From contig JAPFFF010000005.1 of assembly GCA_039105265.1 (NCBI GenBank), positions 5,255,501-5,319,500 of the forward strand: a stretch of DNA of 64,000 nucleotides, given 5' to 3'. Positions 36,901 to 46,671 of this stretch are shown here, in pieces (position 1 is the first letter of the stretch; each line of letters opens with the position of its first letter). Position numbers and translations under genes: made by a program. The stretch comes from Tritrichomonas musculus. Taxonomy: Eukaryota > Parabasalia > Tritrichomonadida > Tritrichomonadidae. The notes below the pieces were generated by a model. It was given only the letters and a program-made list of their open reading frames with translations. It was not told the origin of the DNA and ran no database searches.

Positions 36901-39586
36901 CAGTCTTGCTCTTGTCATCAGTGGCAGTCTTACTTTTGTCTGCGGAACTGTCTTTGCTTTTGGCCTTGCTTTTGTCATCTGCATCGTTGTTCTTTTTGCT
37001 GGCAGCGTCGCCTTTTGCGGCATCTCCGTTCTTCGCCTCTGCCTGGCTGCTTTCTCTGCCTTTCTTAGAAGAGCCGCCTCTTTGCGAGCCACTGTCGCCT
37101 GCCTGACTCTTCTGTGCCTCATCACTCCCTTGTCCAGGCTTCTTCACGGAGTTGTTCTTGTTTGTGCTGCCCGTCTGCCCCTTAGTGCCAGCAGCAGCAG
37201 ATGACGCGCCTGCATTTGGCGATGAAGGAAAACCACGTCCACCAGCAGCATTGCCTGAAGAGTCGGTCATTGAGTTATCGACAACTTCTTTCGGGTTGTC
37301 GTTGCTTCCCATGTACTTGTTGATTTTCATGAGCAGCTTCTCCTCTTCAAACTCGAAATCGATGTCGTCATCGTCGTCGCTCGCGTAGTCAGCCCCATCG
37401 TCATCTGTCTGGCAGAGTACGTCGAGGAACCTGTCGAAGTTGTCAATTTCTTTGACCTCAAGGTCAATTTTCTCATCCTTTTTGAGGTACTTCAAAAGCG
37501 GCCTGTTTTTTATCTGCATGATTTCAGTTGCCGTTGCGACGAGAATCTCGCACCTGCCGTTCATGATGAGGCAGGACCTGAGGGGAAGAGGCAAGTGGAT
37601 CTTGTAGAGAATGTTGAACTCGTAGTTCCACAGAATGACGTTTCCATCCAATCCCGATGAAATCCAAACTTTTTGAGCGAAAGAGAAGCCGGTGATTGGA
37701 CACGAGTGCGGCTTGATCATGCTAGAGTCGTACTTTTCCTTTGGGACGACTTTGTTCTCGCTGTTGTACGTTACTAACCGTTTGTTCTCAATTCCAATTC
37801 TTCGAATGTGGCCACTGTCATAACCGTACATCAAAAAGTTGCCAAAAAGTGACGTTACTCTATTTGCAACTGCCGCGACGTTGTCAACGATTTTCCCTTT
37901 CTCTAGGTCAAACAAAACAGTCTTCTGTGAAAAGACCATGACGATCAAATCACTCTCAAAATCAAAGGACATCTGCGTTAACGTATCGTCTAAAACAGTG
38001 AAGTGACCAATTTCTTCCATTGAAAAATAATCCAGTATGAAAAGTTCGCCATTTTCTGAGGATATCGCATAGCCCCATTGAAAACCGTCATTGTCGGTTT
38101 TGCCGGGTTTTGTTTGGGTTGTATTTTCAATTGAATGAAACCGACAAACCGTCATAAATGCAATTTTGAAGTTCATTTTGGCTACTTCCTCACAAATAGA
38201 AGTGCTGGTGTCATAGGAAAGTATTTGCCCGTTCTGTAGGGCAACATATAAAGCGTCCCTGGCAAGTTTGCCTTCGCTTTCGACGCCAATTTGGACAATT
38301 TTGGGCTCGTACGTTAACTGCTCTGAATTGAAAATGTGGCTTTCAATGATTCCGCGGTTGTAAAGGTAGGAAACGGGATGGACAGAGTCTTTTGGTTTGG
38401 CAAATGGAAGCTGGCTGCCATCACGGGGAGAGTAAAGCTTGATGAACGAGTTTTCGCCATCTATTAATATTCGAGCAGCTGACATGAATCGGTCATAACG
38501 ACGAATTGACAAGGTCTGTTCGAGATTTAGATTCCAAACACGCCAAGGAATGACAAGTTTAAGCGCTCGTAAGTATGATCCAAAACATGCGCATAATATT
38601 GGCTCGCCTTTGATATAGGTTAAGATAAGACGTGTTGGATTTCTCTCTAAATTCATGTAATAAAATGTTTTTCCGGTTTTGATGTTTAAATAAAATAAAA
38701 TATGGCAACTATTGATACATATGGCGTTTTCGTCATCAATAAAAATAATTGATAAAACTGAAGAACGTATTGTGTCGTAATGTGTAATTAATTGGCCCTT
38801 ATTATGCCATAAGTTCATACCTTCGTTCATATCATATGTTAATATTTTCTTTGATAAAATTAAATGCTCCTTTTTTTCTATATTAGATGATGGTATTGGC
38901 GTTAAACTTGCATTTTTATTTGGTTGTGATGAATATGTAGCGTAAATTGTTTTAATAGAAGCGGGATATTTTGAGCAACGGCATACTTTTAAGCCGCTAA
39001 GACTATATGCATATATGCCACTTTCTGTTGGTAACAAAATTAATTCGGCATCTTTAATAAATGCAGGAGGAGTCATACTTGATGATGCATAACTAGTTGC
39101 AAAAGAAGATTTTTTGGTAATTGAAATTGTTGGTTTTTCTTTTGGATTATCACTCTCTTTGTATTGAATATTAAATACTTTAATTCCTGAACCAATTGTG
39201 ATAATGCAATTTGATTTTGGAGAATAGAATACATGTGTTATTCCTGCTTGGCTTGTTGGAAATTTCCCAATGCATGCATTTTTTATTACATTAGAATTGT
39301 TTAATTTATATGCTTTATATAAATCGCTAATTTGATATATATTGAAATCTCCTTTTTTAGGTGTAATACCTATCAATAAATCAACATCTGGAATGATGGT
39401 AAATGTAGAAAACTTAAGAGGGTATCTCATTTTAACAGCTTTTTTTTCGATAATAAGAATTTCTTCTGTTGTTGAAACTATTAATTCTTTAAAGTTCAAG
39501 GGGAGTATATTTGTTATTGTATTGCGCTTAAATTGATGTGAAAAATCATCGAAAATCCCAAATTTGATTATTTTGCACGATTCCAT
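33977..39586 (-). CDS. WD40 protein with very large low-complexity tail
   Basis: A 1,869-aa protein from ATG 39586. Residues about 1-720 are beta-rich and contain WD40-type repeats; the clearest is around 629-655 (HSCPITGFSFAQKVWISSGL then DGNVILWNY). Most blades are degenerate. An acidic stretch follows (about 725-750), then a Ser/Gly/Lys linker. A repeat region of about 200 residues (862-1062) is made of ADKSKASTADKNKTKDGS-type units, encoded by a 54-bp tandem repeat. A long Glu/Asn/Asp/Ser-rich stretch follows to about 1560, then a basic segment (KKKRKNKPK) and a short conserved-looking block (RKGRREFKPLVDEVRREN near 1638). The tail is disordered by composition. Human WD proteins with long charged tails exist in cilia, but no ortholog is claimed. 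The frame is intact through more than 2.5 kb of simple sequence, which argues for selection. Confidence 0.8.
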   Translation of the reverse strand: MESCKIIKFGIFDDFSHQFKRNTITNILPLNFKELIVSTTEEILIIEKKAVKMRYPLKFSTFTIIPDVDLLIGITPKKGDFNIYQISDLYKAYKLNNSNVIKNACIGKFPTSQAGITHVFYSPKSNCIITIGSGIKVFNIQYKESDNPKEKPTISITKKSSFATSYASSSMTPPAFIKDAELILLPTESGIYAYSLSGLKVCRCSKYPASIKTIYATYSSQPNKNASLTPIPSSNIEKKEHLILSKKILTYDMNEGMNLWHNKGQLITHYDTIRSSVLSIIFIDDENAICINSCHILFYLNIKTGKTFYYMNLERNPTRLILTYIKGEPILCACFGSYLRALKLVIPWRVWNLNLEQTLSIRRYDRFMSAARILIDGENSFIKLYSPRDGSQLPFAKPKDSVHPVSYLYNRGIIESHIFNSEQLTYEPKIVQIGVESEGKLARDALYVALQNGQILSYDTSTSICEEVAKMNFKIAFMTVCRFHSIENTTQTKPGKTDNDGFQWGYAISSENGELFILDYFSMEEIGHFTVLDDTLTQMSFDFESDLIVMVFSQKTVLFDLEKGKIVDNVAAVANRVTSLFGNFLMYGYDSGHIRRIGIENKRLVTYNSENKVVPKEKYDSSMIKPHSCPITGFSFAQKVWISSGLDGNVILWNYEFNILYKIHLPLPLRSCLIMNGRCEILVATATEIMQIKNRPLLKYLKKDEKIDLEVKEIDNFDRFLDVLCQTDDDGADYASDDDDDIDFEFEEEKLLMKINKYMGSNDNPKEVVDNSMTDSSGNAAGGRGFPSSPNAGASSAAAGTKGQTGSTNKNNSVKKPGQGSDEAQKSQAGDSGSQRGGSSKKGRESSQAEAKNGDAAKGDAASKKNNDADDKSKAKSKDSSADKSKTATDDKSKTGAADKSKSKDESADKTKDGSADKSKASTADKNKAKDGSSDKSKDGSTDKSKASTADKNKTKDGSADKNKTKDGSADKTKDGSTDKSKASTADKNKTKDGSADKSKASTADKNKTKDGSADKSKADSSDKAKSGSKDKSSTDKSDKNKTGSSDKSKTGSSEKSGTDASDKESTSGKSKSKTKSKDKSNNNNEEGEYDDESNESEDKAAKGSKSSTKGKTKADGESKSKDGTGSKTSKAKQSKSDSKAASGTSNTNEDDSKDDSSTAAKSKDNKISKSGSKDSKVSTSKSGSQADEESSSKDNKVSKSSSKSDSISKSSSNLNEASKNENSSKDESSSKDEKASNSNSQDEDSKISQSNSRSEANDESSKASTSNESNESNESSESKVGNENSESNEKVSNKNNENLENNETDENEKRKESNKDHQAAEDGSEKANQSNEIANEPNEALNEASQNDQNIENAENESGIENGVKDNDNKEEGSENQNEKNDENAEKIENGQNEDGSNKDSLSNENDESIKNSNNEDEANANKSENENENKDENDMNNELNNKDENENNVNDNEDKLNENENDNENDNDNENEDDNDNIGQNGELGDAENQVDQGNEENQGNENQYGEEGQIENNNNNDENGEGENQYPDDDQQQQQLQGREEGENEDNLEDQNQELEDDAAKENPNGNEEDNDQLIDYQEEEILEESKPRKSKKKRKNKPKESDSESYDFDPNSPYDGPFTRMPPPNVVLDKHELFKLYRKGRREFKPLVDEVRRENRIYDTWRNSLSYVQNMTNSITSYEEYRKQKQNHKGFTLLPKQPKHASSARAPRPNSNRNTTDTFITANSKTLSSTQHANSDNDNDDVTTSRQPPLPHIANKLLYPASYVHNYNNNFDTQSAIATPRLFGRFSSVDTMVEEVEQNRNQKMASTIYANSPKQKVQLPPLIYSQPVSSPQESPLNTVRSPPLASQTSPRRKFKQGNAIEVESS
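36480..36960 (-). repeat. 54-bp tandem repeat coding KSK/TADK units
   Basis: Successive 54-bp units (for example 36545-36598 and 36599-36652, nearly identical), with shorter partial units around them, encode Lys/Ser/Asp/Thr repeats in the WD40 protein. All changes in unit number keep the frame. Confidence 0.8.
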
Positions 39587-40066
39587 ATTTTGAACATCGG
39601 TAAATCCAGAACTTTTTGTGTTGATATTTGTTCATTTTATACAAATTTTTCAATGCATTTTCAGTTTATTGTGAAGTCACGTTATTTTTCAATGTAGAAA
39701 TGCACGTTACTTTCTATTAAAATTTGTATATTCAATTTTTTCATTTCATTTTTATACGTTTTCCTTAATTGAACAAAAAGAAAAGAAATAAAAATAAAAA
39801 AAAATACTTTATCCAACTCTTTTGAAACAAATTATATTTAAATTTTAGGAAAAAAATTACTATTTAGAATTAAGAAATTCAATAAAAAAATACAAATTGT
39901 AAAATTCATTCAATTTTATGATCAAAATGTACTATTTGTAATAATTTACCGTTATAATTTATTTTGTAAGGCATTAAATCCAAAATTTATAAAATAAAAG
40001 AAATGATGATATTAATTATTATATTTTTTTAAAAAAAAATATACATGATATTATTTAATACTCAAT
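39587..40066. other. Intergenic spacer
   Basis: AT-rich, many A and T runs. No coding signal or repeat seen. Confidence 0.55.
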
Positions 40067-41813
40067 TCAACGAAACACAAAATCTCTTTTTGGTTTATTT
40101 TTGTTGCTTCCTTTTCTTCTGTCTCTTTTAGGGTTCGGCTTTGCACTTCCAGAGAGAAAATGAACGATGTCCATGAAACCTTTTTGTGAAGCATAATCGA
40201 GTGGAGTATGATAAAAATAATAATAAAAAAAAAATTCCTTTATTATCACGTAAATTTTTGTTTGCCTGACATTTTGACACGAGAAAGATAACGATATCAA
40301 TTGAACCTTTTATAGCTGCGTAATGGAGAGGAGTCTGACCTTCATTATTCTGCCTATCGACGTTAATTGACACGAAATTAGTCAGCATTTTAACAATCTC
40401 AGTATTTCCCTTCATGCAAGCGATATGAAGAGCTGTTTCGCCTTCATTATTTTCAGCATTAATTTCAAAGTAATCATCAACGTTTTCGTCATCTTCGAGT
40501 CCGATCAAAATCCTCGACAAAAACGTCTCAAAAAGATTCGTCTTGTTCAATCGAGCAATTCTAATCACAGGTGCTTCTTGGCCAGTTTCTTTGAGTCCGT
40601 TCAAATCGACACCGTCGATTCCACACAAAAAGGAGAAGCATCGCAAATCCTTCTTAATTGCGAAGTCGATCAATCTCATTCCGTAATCATTGTCGATTTG
40701 ATTGACGAATTCGATGTCCTCGATGTAATCGAAAGTCAACTCAAGCATTGAATAACGGTGATATTCAACCATCAGAAAAAGTTCATTCTCAATATATTCA
40801 ATTAAACCGTTTTCTATTTCAAAAGATAGAATGGATATATGGCCGCACATGATTGTATTCTTGATGATTTTCTCAATCATTTCTTCTTTCTCTTCGCCTT
40901 CGTTGAACTCAAACAAATCGAAAATTATTTTTCGAATGATTTCACAATTGAACGATTTGAATGCAATCTCATACAAATCAGAAGTCAGTTGATAATTATT
41001 CAGCAAATACTCAACAAGTTCATCTTGCTTGAATTGAATGGCTACTTTCAAGCAATCGTCAAATGATACGTTTTGTTCTTCACACAAATGAACGATCTCA
41101 TAATTGCCACCAGCAATTGCAAATTGGCCAAGATTCGGAGGAACTTTTACTTTGTTTGCCAACAAAAATTTGAAGATGCTAATCGAGCCAAAAAAAGCAG
41201 AATATTCAATAAAACCGATGCCTTTTTGATTGATCATTTCAAACCTCTCAAAAAGTGAAGGCGGTATCGTATCGGTTATTTTGGCGGTTGTAGACGATAG
41301 TATTTGTTGAAATTCTGATAAATTGTCGTTCCGTATGATTTCACAGATCTTCCTTCCGTTTCTGCCACTTCGACGAAATTGAATGAATTCTTCTTCGCTT
41401 TGAAAATCGTCCGTCTTTTTCCGATGGAAAGTAAAATTCATCTCGGGCGAAAAATATTGATGGGCTTCGATCATTTTGTTTGGTTCAAGCTTGACAATGT
41501 TCAAATCTGAAAAATGGAGAATAAAAAATTTGAATGTTTCAAATGGATACATATTTAATATTGACTTGTTCTCAAAATATTTCGTAAGCTGGTCTTGAAA
41601 CTGTACTAATATTAAGGTAAGATCATCACTTGGAATACGATCAGCATTAAAAAAAAGTGATAAAGTATCAAGTAAATCAGATATAGAATCATTATTGTTG
41701 AAGAAATGCTTATTTTCGATAAATTCAATAAGTTCATTTAAATATGTATCTGATTTATTTGATAACTGATCTTGTAATTGGCATACAGTTTCAAAAGAAC
41801 AGTAATTCTCCAT
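40067..41813 (-). CDS. Ankyrin-repeat protein with a 28-nt frame-breaking AT-rich stretch
   Basis: From ATG 41813 the frame encodes about 535 residues of the trichomonad ankyrin type. The helical N-terminal region is followed by degenerate repeats (residues about 170-400) and then three well-formed ankyrin repeats (GETALHIACMKGNTEIVKML, GQTPLHYAAIKGSIDIVIFL, and a third beginning ANKNLRDNKG). The third repeat is interrupted at 40208-40235 by 28 nt of T/A simple sequence. Beyond it the expected TPLDYASQKGFMDIVHFL and a basic tail (NPKRDRRKG to DFVFR) continue in another frame to the stop at 40067. In the first frame the protein would instead end at 40128. No GT-AG or trichomonad-type splice motif fits the insert. 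Either a recent insertion or a genuine alternative C-terminus is possible. Ankyrin arrays act as protein-binding scaffolds; partner unknown. Confidence 0.78.
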
Positions 41814-42197
41814 TTTTATAGCAAACTTTTTGAAATATAAAAACGAGTTTTTTTGAAATCTAAAAATATCGTTCTATTCTGAAAAAAATTTACAAAAAAA
41901 ATATGGATATCTTTTAAAACAAAAATCCAAAAATATTTCAACTCAGTAAAATAATATTTTTACTTAATATAATTTAATAATAAAATATTACTTAAAAGAT
42001 AAAATTAGTAATAATAAAAAAAATATATAATGATAAAGATATAGGGATATAAATTCCAGAGTACACGCTGATAGGGATTATACATTCTATTGAATTTTTT
42101 TATTAAAAGGATGTTATATATATATCTATATATTGTATTGAACATTAGAATTAAAAATGAAAAAAAGTATTAAAAATATGATAAAAATACAAACAGT
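41814..42197. other. Intergenic spacer
   Basis: AT-rich, about 380 bp between two co-directional minus-strand genes. It has short TA repeats near 42115-42135 and no coding signal. Confidence 0.55.
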
Positions 42198-45100
42198 TTA
42201 TTGATATTCAGTAGAAGACAACTCCAGTGTATCATTCAACTGAATTAAGTCGATACACTTAACAATTATTGATATGAATTTATAAAGAATTGTCAGCAAG
42301 CTTGCAGAGCAAATTTGAGCAGCAATCTTATCAAGTGCTGGCTTCAGTCCATGAACCAGCTCCTTAAAAGATCCGAATCCTTCATTACTCGGACTTAGAG
42401 AAGCGAAAGTTCCGTTATAAGAGCGAAAAGCCAAATTGACGTCGGCTGCGTATTTGTCAATCAAGGCAAAAGTCTGCAAATACGACAGCAAAGTCTTGCT
42501 GATGAACGACAAGCAGACCTGATGATTCTCCTTCAACGGCGCGTCCTTCATAGATGACAGCGCTGGCTTAAATAATTGGTCAACTTGAGAGACAGGCAAA
42601 AAGTCAGTCTTGATTTTCTTCTTCAACTCGAGGAAATCTTCGACGATTTTTGTTGCTGCTTCGATCAACTTTTTGTCGTCTTTGACGAAGTCGTTGACGT
42701 TGATTTTCGGATCATTCAAGACGAGAAGCGAACAAAGACAATTCTGAAAGATTGGATCTTTGTCTTCAACTTTGTTTGTGCTCTTTATCAAGCTTTCTTT
42801 CTGGTCTTGAATGATCTCGATGTTTTTGTAGATCGATTCAATTATCACGTTCTCATCGGCGTCTTCTTTTTGTGGCTCAATCTGCTGCCTGGAGACGCCA
42901 TTCAAGCGAGTGTTGATTGCCGAGACTTCGTTCTTCAACTTCTTCATTCGATTCTGAAGGTCTTCAATCGTCTCTTCGAGTTTTCTTTCTTTTGTTTCAG
43001 TTGCTTCAATCACATTGAAAAACGACTTCTCGTCATCAATTCCTTTCTTCGAAGACGTGTATTTAATCAACTGCGAAAGACGCTTCGTTGTGTCATTTCT
43101 TTGGTTCTTCATGTTGGCTATTTCAGCGTTGAGCTCGTCTTCTTTGGTCATCATCTCCTTCATTTTGTCTCGCAAACTACGAAGCTGAGATGAAATTGCA
43201 TCGACCAGTTGTGATCGAACGTCAGAAAACGACGAAGGTGACAAGTCGTCCGTTATTTGAACTAACGTTTCATCACGGTTGTCATTCAAAAGTTTACTCA
43301 ATTTAGATGAAATTTGGCGAATTGTTTTCAGGTAATTTTCTTCTTTCTTTTTTGATGAATTTTCAATGTTGTTTTTCAATTCAATTAATTCATTTGACTT
43401 ATTTTCCAAGATTTTAAATAGCTGTTGTACATCTTTATCTTTATCTTTATCTTTGTCTTCTTTTGATATTGTTTTTGAAATTGAATCAATTATTTTTGAT
43501 AGAATTTTTTTGTTTTCATCAAAAATTGAATTGAATTCAATGTTCTGCGATTTGATTGATTTGAATGATTCATTGAATTCATTGAAAATTAGCTTAGGTT
43601 GAGTTTCGTTTGTTTCAATGTTTTCTTTCATTTTTGATACCATTTCATCAAAGATTTTTTCATACTCAGTGCACGACTCGCACTTTTTGTTAAAGTATTT
43701 GGTCTGTATATCTTTCACTCTAGAAACGAGTTCGTAATCATTATTTGTTGCCAACTGGACCAAACTATTATTATTAGCGAAAGCGCAGCCAATTTCTACC
43801 AATGACTTCTTCAGAAAAAGTGGATCTCCACAACTTTTTAAGTAGTCAATTTGGCTGTCTTTTTCGTCAATAATTTTGAGAAGATCACAGCACTTTTTTG
43901 TGAGTATTTTGAATTCATGCTCAAGTTTTAAATAACGGTTATTTTGTTCATCAGTATGATTAATGAACATCTCTTTCCTGCTCGTGTACAAAATCTCCCT
44001 CTCCTTGTCTGTCTCGTTCAAATTCTTGATTTCAATTCCGAGATTTTTTATTTTGTTTTTCTGGTCGTCTGAGATGTCTTTGAACTTTTTCAGAGAAATT
44101 AAAGACTCGTCCATGTCCGACCAAATATCATCACTAACAATTGGCTTTGTATTTATAATTTCTGAGAATGTATTCAAAAAGTTTCTAACTTTTTTAACAG
44201 CCTCTGAATATTGATCGAAAACCGCCTGCGGTGAATTTTCTTCATCGGCGTTTTCTTCGATCTCCTCGTCCATCTTTCTGAGTTCTTTTGTTCTTTCATT
44301 TTGCAGTTCTTGTCGAGCAACCGATTTTTCAGACGGTTTAACGACAGCAAACGGAATTGAGAGCTTCTCTACAATATTTCTGATGTTTACATTTGCTTCA
44401 TCTTTCATTTTTTGTATGTTGCCCATTTGAACGGGAAAGGCAAAAGCTGACTTCAATGATTGAACAATTTCGTTACAATCTGTAAAAATATTCGATTTAA
44501 CCCTGGCAAGGTCAAAAAACATGACACCGCTTTGTAAGAATTCATTGGAAAATGCATTGTTGATAATTCCTAAAAATGATTTGACATTTGTTATATATGT
44601 TGAAAGTAAATCTGTTTCAAAGTTGGGAAATGAAGGAGCTGAAAATAAATTCATGATTTGTTCATATAAATTATCGCATAATGATTGAACATTGTTGATA
44701 TATTTGGTAAGATGAAGAGCTGGATTTTTTCGATTCTCATTTGTCATTTTGATATAGTTTAATGATGAGCGAATTGATTGGAATTTTGCAGAAATTTCTT
44801 TTGAATGAGGAGGTGGGTGCGCTTTAGTAAGGTTGTCTATTGTTAAACAAAAATGGTCCCAATCTTTTACAAATGATTCACGAGCTAGACGGACTGAAGC
44901 AGAACTTAATACTTGATTTGTTTTCGCAGATTCTTGCATTGTTGCAAAGGTAATGAAATATTGAGTTCCTAATTTGTGAAAAATTGGATGTGAGCGTTTT
45001 ACTGGATTGACAACTGGTTCGAGAATTTTTAAAACTTGTGGTGTTGCATCATTATCTTTGATAACTTTAAAAGTAAGTGATAGCACTTTTTCTATTTGAT

Positions 45101-45293
45101 CTTTAATTGTTAGCATTGTTGCAATATCTTCAGTCATTTTTAAATAAGAGACACTTTCTTTTTTTGTTTTTTTATCTGTTTTATTGATATTTTGAATTGT
45201 TTTTGAAAGAGTATTAGTTTGAACAACAGGTTTCTTATAAATATTCTTTTTCGGAGACCCTGGCAAAGATCGTGCTGAATGAGAAAAAGACAT
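42198..45293 (-). CDS. Long coiled-coil protein, function unknown
   Basis: A 1,031-aa protein from ATG 45293 (MSFSHSARSLPGSPKKN). The first 60 residues are basic and Ser/Pro-rich. Residues about 60-330 are helical and probably globular. Residues about 330-870 are a near-continuous heptad-containing coiled coil with a KDKDKDKDV run near 620. The last 150 residues are a compact helical domain. Composition and layout suggest a structural or tethering protein of the cytoskeleton or a membrane system, but no named family is recognised. The frame is intact and the DNA is clearly biased as coding, with higher GC in the 3' half. Confidence 0.78.
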   Translation of the reverse strand: MSFSHSARSLPGSPKKNIYKKPVVQTNTLSKTIQNINKTDKKTKKESVSYLKMTEDIATMLTIKDQIEKVLSLTFKVIKDNDATPQVLKILEPVVNPVKRSHPIFHKLGTQYFITFATMQESAKTNQVLSSASVRLARESFVKDWDHFCLTIDNLTKAHPPPHSKEISAKFQSIRSSLNYIKMTNENRKNPALHLTKYINNVQSLCDNLYEQIMNLFSAPSFPNFETDLLSTYITNVKSFLGIINNAFSNEFLQSGVMFFDLARVKSNIFTDCNEIVQSLKSAFAFPVQMGNIQKMKDEANVNIRNIVEKLSIPFAVVKPSEKSVARQELQNERTKELRKMDEEIEENADEENSPQAVFDQYSEAVKKVRNFLNTFSEIINTKPIVSDDIWSDMDESLISLKKFKDISDDQKNKIKNLGIEIKNLNETDKEREILYTSRKEMFINHTDEQNNRYLKLEHEFKILTKKCCDLLKIIDEKDSQIDYLKSCGDPLFLKKSLVEIGCAFANNNSLVQLATNNDYELVSRVKDIQTKYFNKKCESCTEYEKIFDEMVSKMKENIETNETQPKLIFNEFNESFKSIKSQNIEFNSIFDENKKILSKIIDSISKTISKEDKDKDKDKDVQQLFKILENKSNELIELKNNIENSSKKKEENYLKTIRQISSKLSKLLNDNRDETLVQITDDLSPSSFSDVRSQLVDAISSQLRSLRDKMKEMMTKEDELNAEIANMKNQRNDTTKRLSQLIKYTSSKKGIDDEKSFFNVIEATETKERKLEETIEDLQNRMKKLKNEVSAINTRLNGVSRQQIEPQKEDADENVIIESIYKNIEIIQDQKESLIKSTNKVEDKDPIFQNCLCSLLVLNDPKINVNDFVKDDKKLIEAATKIVEDFLELKKKIKTDFLPVSQVDQLFKPALSSMKDAPLKENHQVCLSFISKTLLSYLQTFALIDKYAADVNLAFRSYNGTFASLSPSNEGFGSFKELVHGLKPALDKIAAQICSASLLTILYKFISIIVKCIDLIQLNDTLELSSTEYQ

Positions 45294-45843
45294 TAAATAA
45301 TTTAATTTATAATTGAAATAAAAAATACGTTATTACTGAAAACTTTTGAGGAAAATAAACTTTTTGAAGGAAGTTAAAAAGTGATTTCTCTTAATAATGA
45401 AAGCTATAATATATCAAGAATTCTTTTTATAATAATATAATTAAATGATTAAATTGTTTTAAAAAAAGTTTCATATTTTTATAAATATTTATAAACATTA
45501 AAATCTGTGGAAAAAATTTACTTCTCCTTATTTTGTAAAAAAAAAAAAAATGTCATTTCTCTTTATGAATGAATTTTCATTATTTACATATATGGATTGT
45601 TCAAAAATGGTTGAGTTATACCTCTTTTTATGAATATAGAAACAATCTTATTCCACAAATTTTTTGGATTAATTTTTTTCTCATAAAAAAAGATAAATGA
45701 AATTTTTAAAGTGGAATGCAAGATGAGTTCTTTATTTGAAAAGAATTACATACTATTCGACGGTGATGTTTTTATTTTCAATTGAAATTAACCTTTTTTG
45801 GAGAATTATCATAAAATTTTCATCGTTATCGGCAATTATTTTT
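45294..45843. other. Divergent intergenic spacer
   Basis: AT-rich region between two divergent genes, about 550 bp, with an A-run near 45537-45550. The frame of the next gene is open back to 45736 but with no convincing earlier start; an ATG at 45766 remains possible. Confidence 0.5.
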
Positions 45844-46671
45844 ATGAATTACAACCAAATGCAATCAGTATTTTATGGTATAGATACATCTTTATTCCAA
45901 GATGTTCATGGTGTTTCTGCCCTTCTTTCAGCTGCTGAAATGCTTTCTAAACAATCTCCACAGATATCTTCTGCTTTTGTACAATTCGCTGCTGGCCTCG
46001 TTGAAAATTATTTAACACAAACTGGATCTTCAGCAGAGCATGATGAAGCATTTGCTCCACTTATGAAACTTTCCAATCAAATGAAAGAAAATACAAAAAC
46101 GAGTGCAGCTGTTGTTGAGAGGTTTGCAGATGCACTTATTGCTGCATCAGATGGGCAAACAGCAATTGATTTTTGTAGGCTTGCTTATCTTGCATATAAC
46201 TCTATGAGTATTTTTGGGCAGGTTCCACAAAGAGTTTTATTGAAATTATCAAAAGTTGAAACAATGATTGGTGTAGGAAAGCATGATCTCAATCTAACTT
46301 TTAGCTCAGCATTAGACGAAACTGATTATCAATCACCAAGCCAAACTCAAGAAATTCAGCAATCACAATACATTCCTACTCAAACTACTCAACAGCTGCC
46401 ACAACCACCCCAATTTCAGCCACCTCCATATAATCCACCTCCAGCCCATTATTTAGAAAATTCACAGAGCACACTCTCTACTCAAAATATACCAACCCCA
46501 AATGATACAGCTAATGACAGTGACAATGATTTTAACGAGCAAGAGCCAAAAAAAGCTGATACTAAAACAATCGAAAGTTTAGCTCAAATTGCAAAAGATG
46601 CTTTTTCTGCTGGTCAGATGGATGTAGCTCTTACAGCTATTAATGCTGCTATCGCTGAATTGCAAAAGTAA
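45844..46671 (+). CDS. VTA1/LIP5-like ESCRT regulator
   Basis: A protein of 275 aa if it starts at ATG 45844 (MNYNQMQSVFYGIDTSL). Residues about 1-150 are helical and resemble the tandem MIT-like N-terminal domain of Vta1/LIP5; the segment AYNSMSIFGQVPQRVLLKLSKVETM parallels the human one with VITVFGELTDENVKHRKYARWKA. A Gln/Pro-rich linker (QQLPQPPQFQPPPYNPPP, about 180-200) leads to a C-terminal 40-residue helical hairpin (IESLAQIAKDAFSAGQMDVALTAINAAIAELQK). The latter closely matches the Vta1 C-terminal domain that dimerises and binds Vps4. The overall order N-domain, Pro linker, C-hairpin is diagnostic. Vta1 stimulates the Vps4 ATPase that disassembles ESCRT-III on endosomes. An earlier in-frame ATG (45766) would add a hydrophobic leader not typical of the family. 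Confidence 0.65.
   Translation: MNYNQMQSVFYGIDTSLFQDVHGVSALLSAAEMLSKQSPQISSAFVQFAAGLVENYLTQTGSSAEHDEAFAPLMKLSNQMKENTKTSAAVVERFADALIAASDGQTAIDFCRLAYLAYNSMSIFGQVPQRVLLKLSKVETMIGVGKHDLNLTFSSALDETDYQSPSQTQEIQQSQYIPTQTTQQLPQPPQFQPPPYNPPPAHYLENSQSTLSTQNIPTPNDTANDSDNDFNEQEPKKADTKTIESLAQIAKDAFSAGQMDVALTAINAAIAELQK

Noticed and set aside
34723-37106. Long plus- and minus-strand frames opposite and beside the WD40 tail
   Set aside because: Shadows of the simple-sequence coding repeat: Leu/Ser/Phe or Lys/Thr/Met runs with no independent features.
40208-40235. A conventional intron in the ankyrin gene
   Set aside because: No GT start, AG end or trichomonad branch/3' motif (ACTAAC-type) at the insert. 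Kept only as a question for RNA data.
45736-45843. Longer N-terminus for the VTA1-like protein
   Set aside because: The frame begins at TTG, and the extra residues are hydrophobic and unlike the family. ATG 45844 is preferred, though ATG 45766 cannot be fully excluded.
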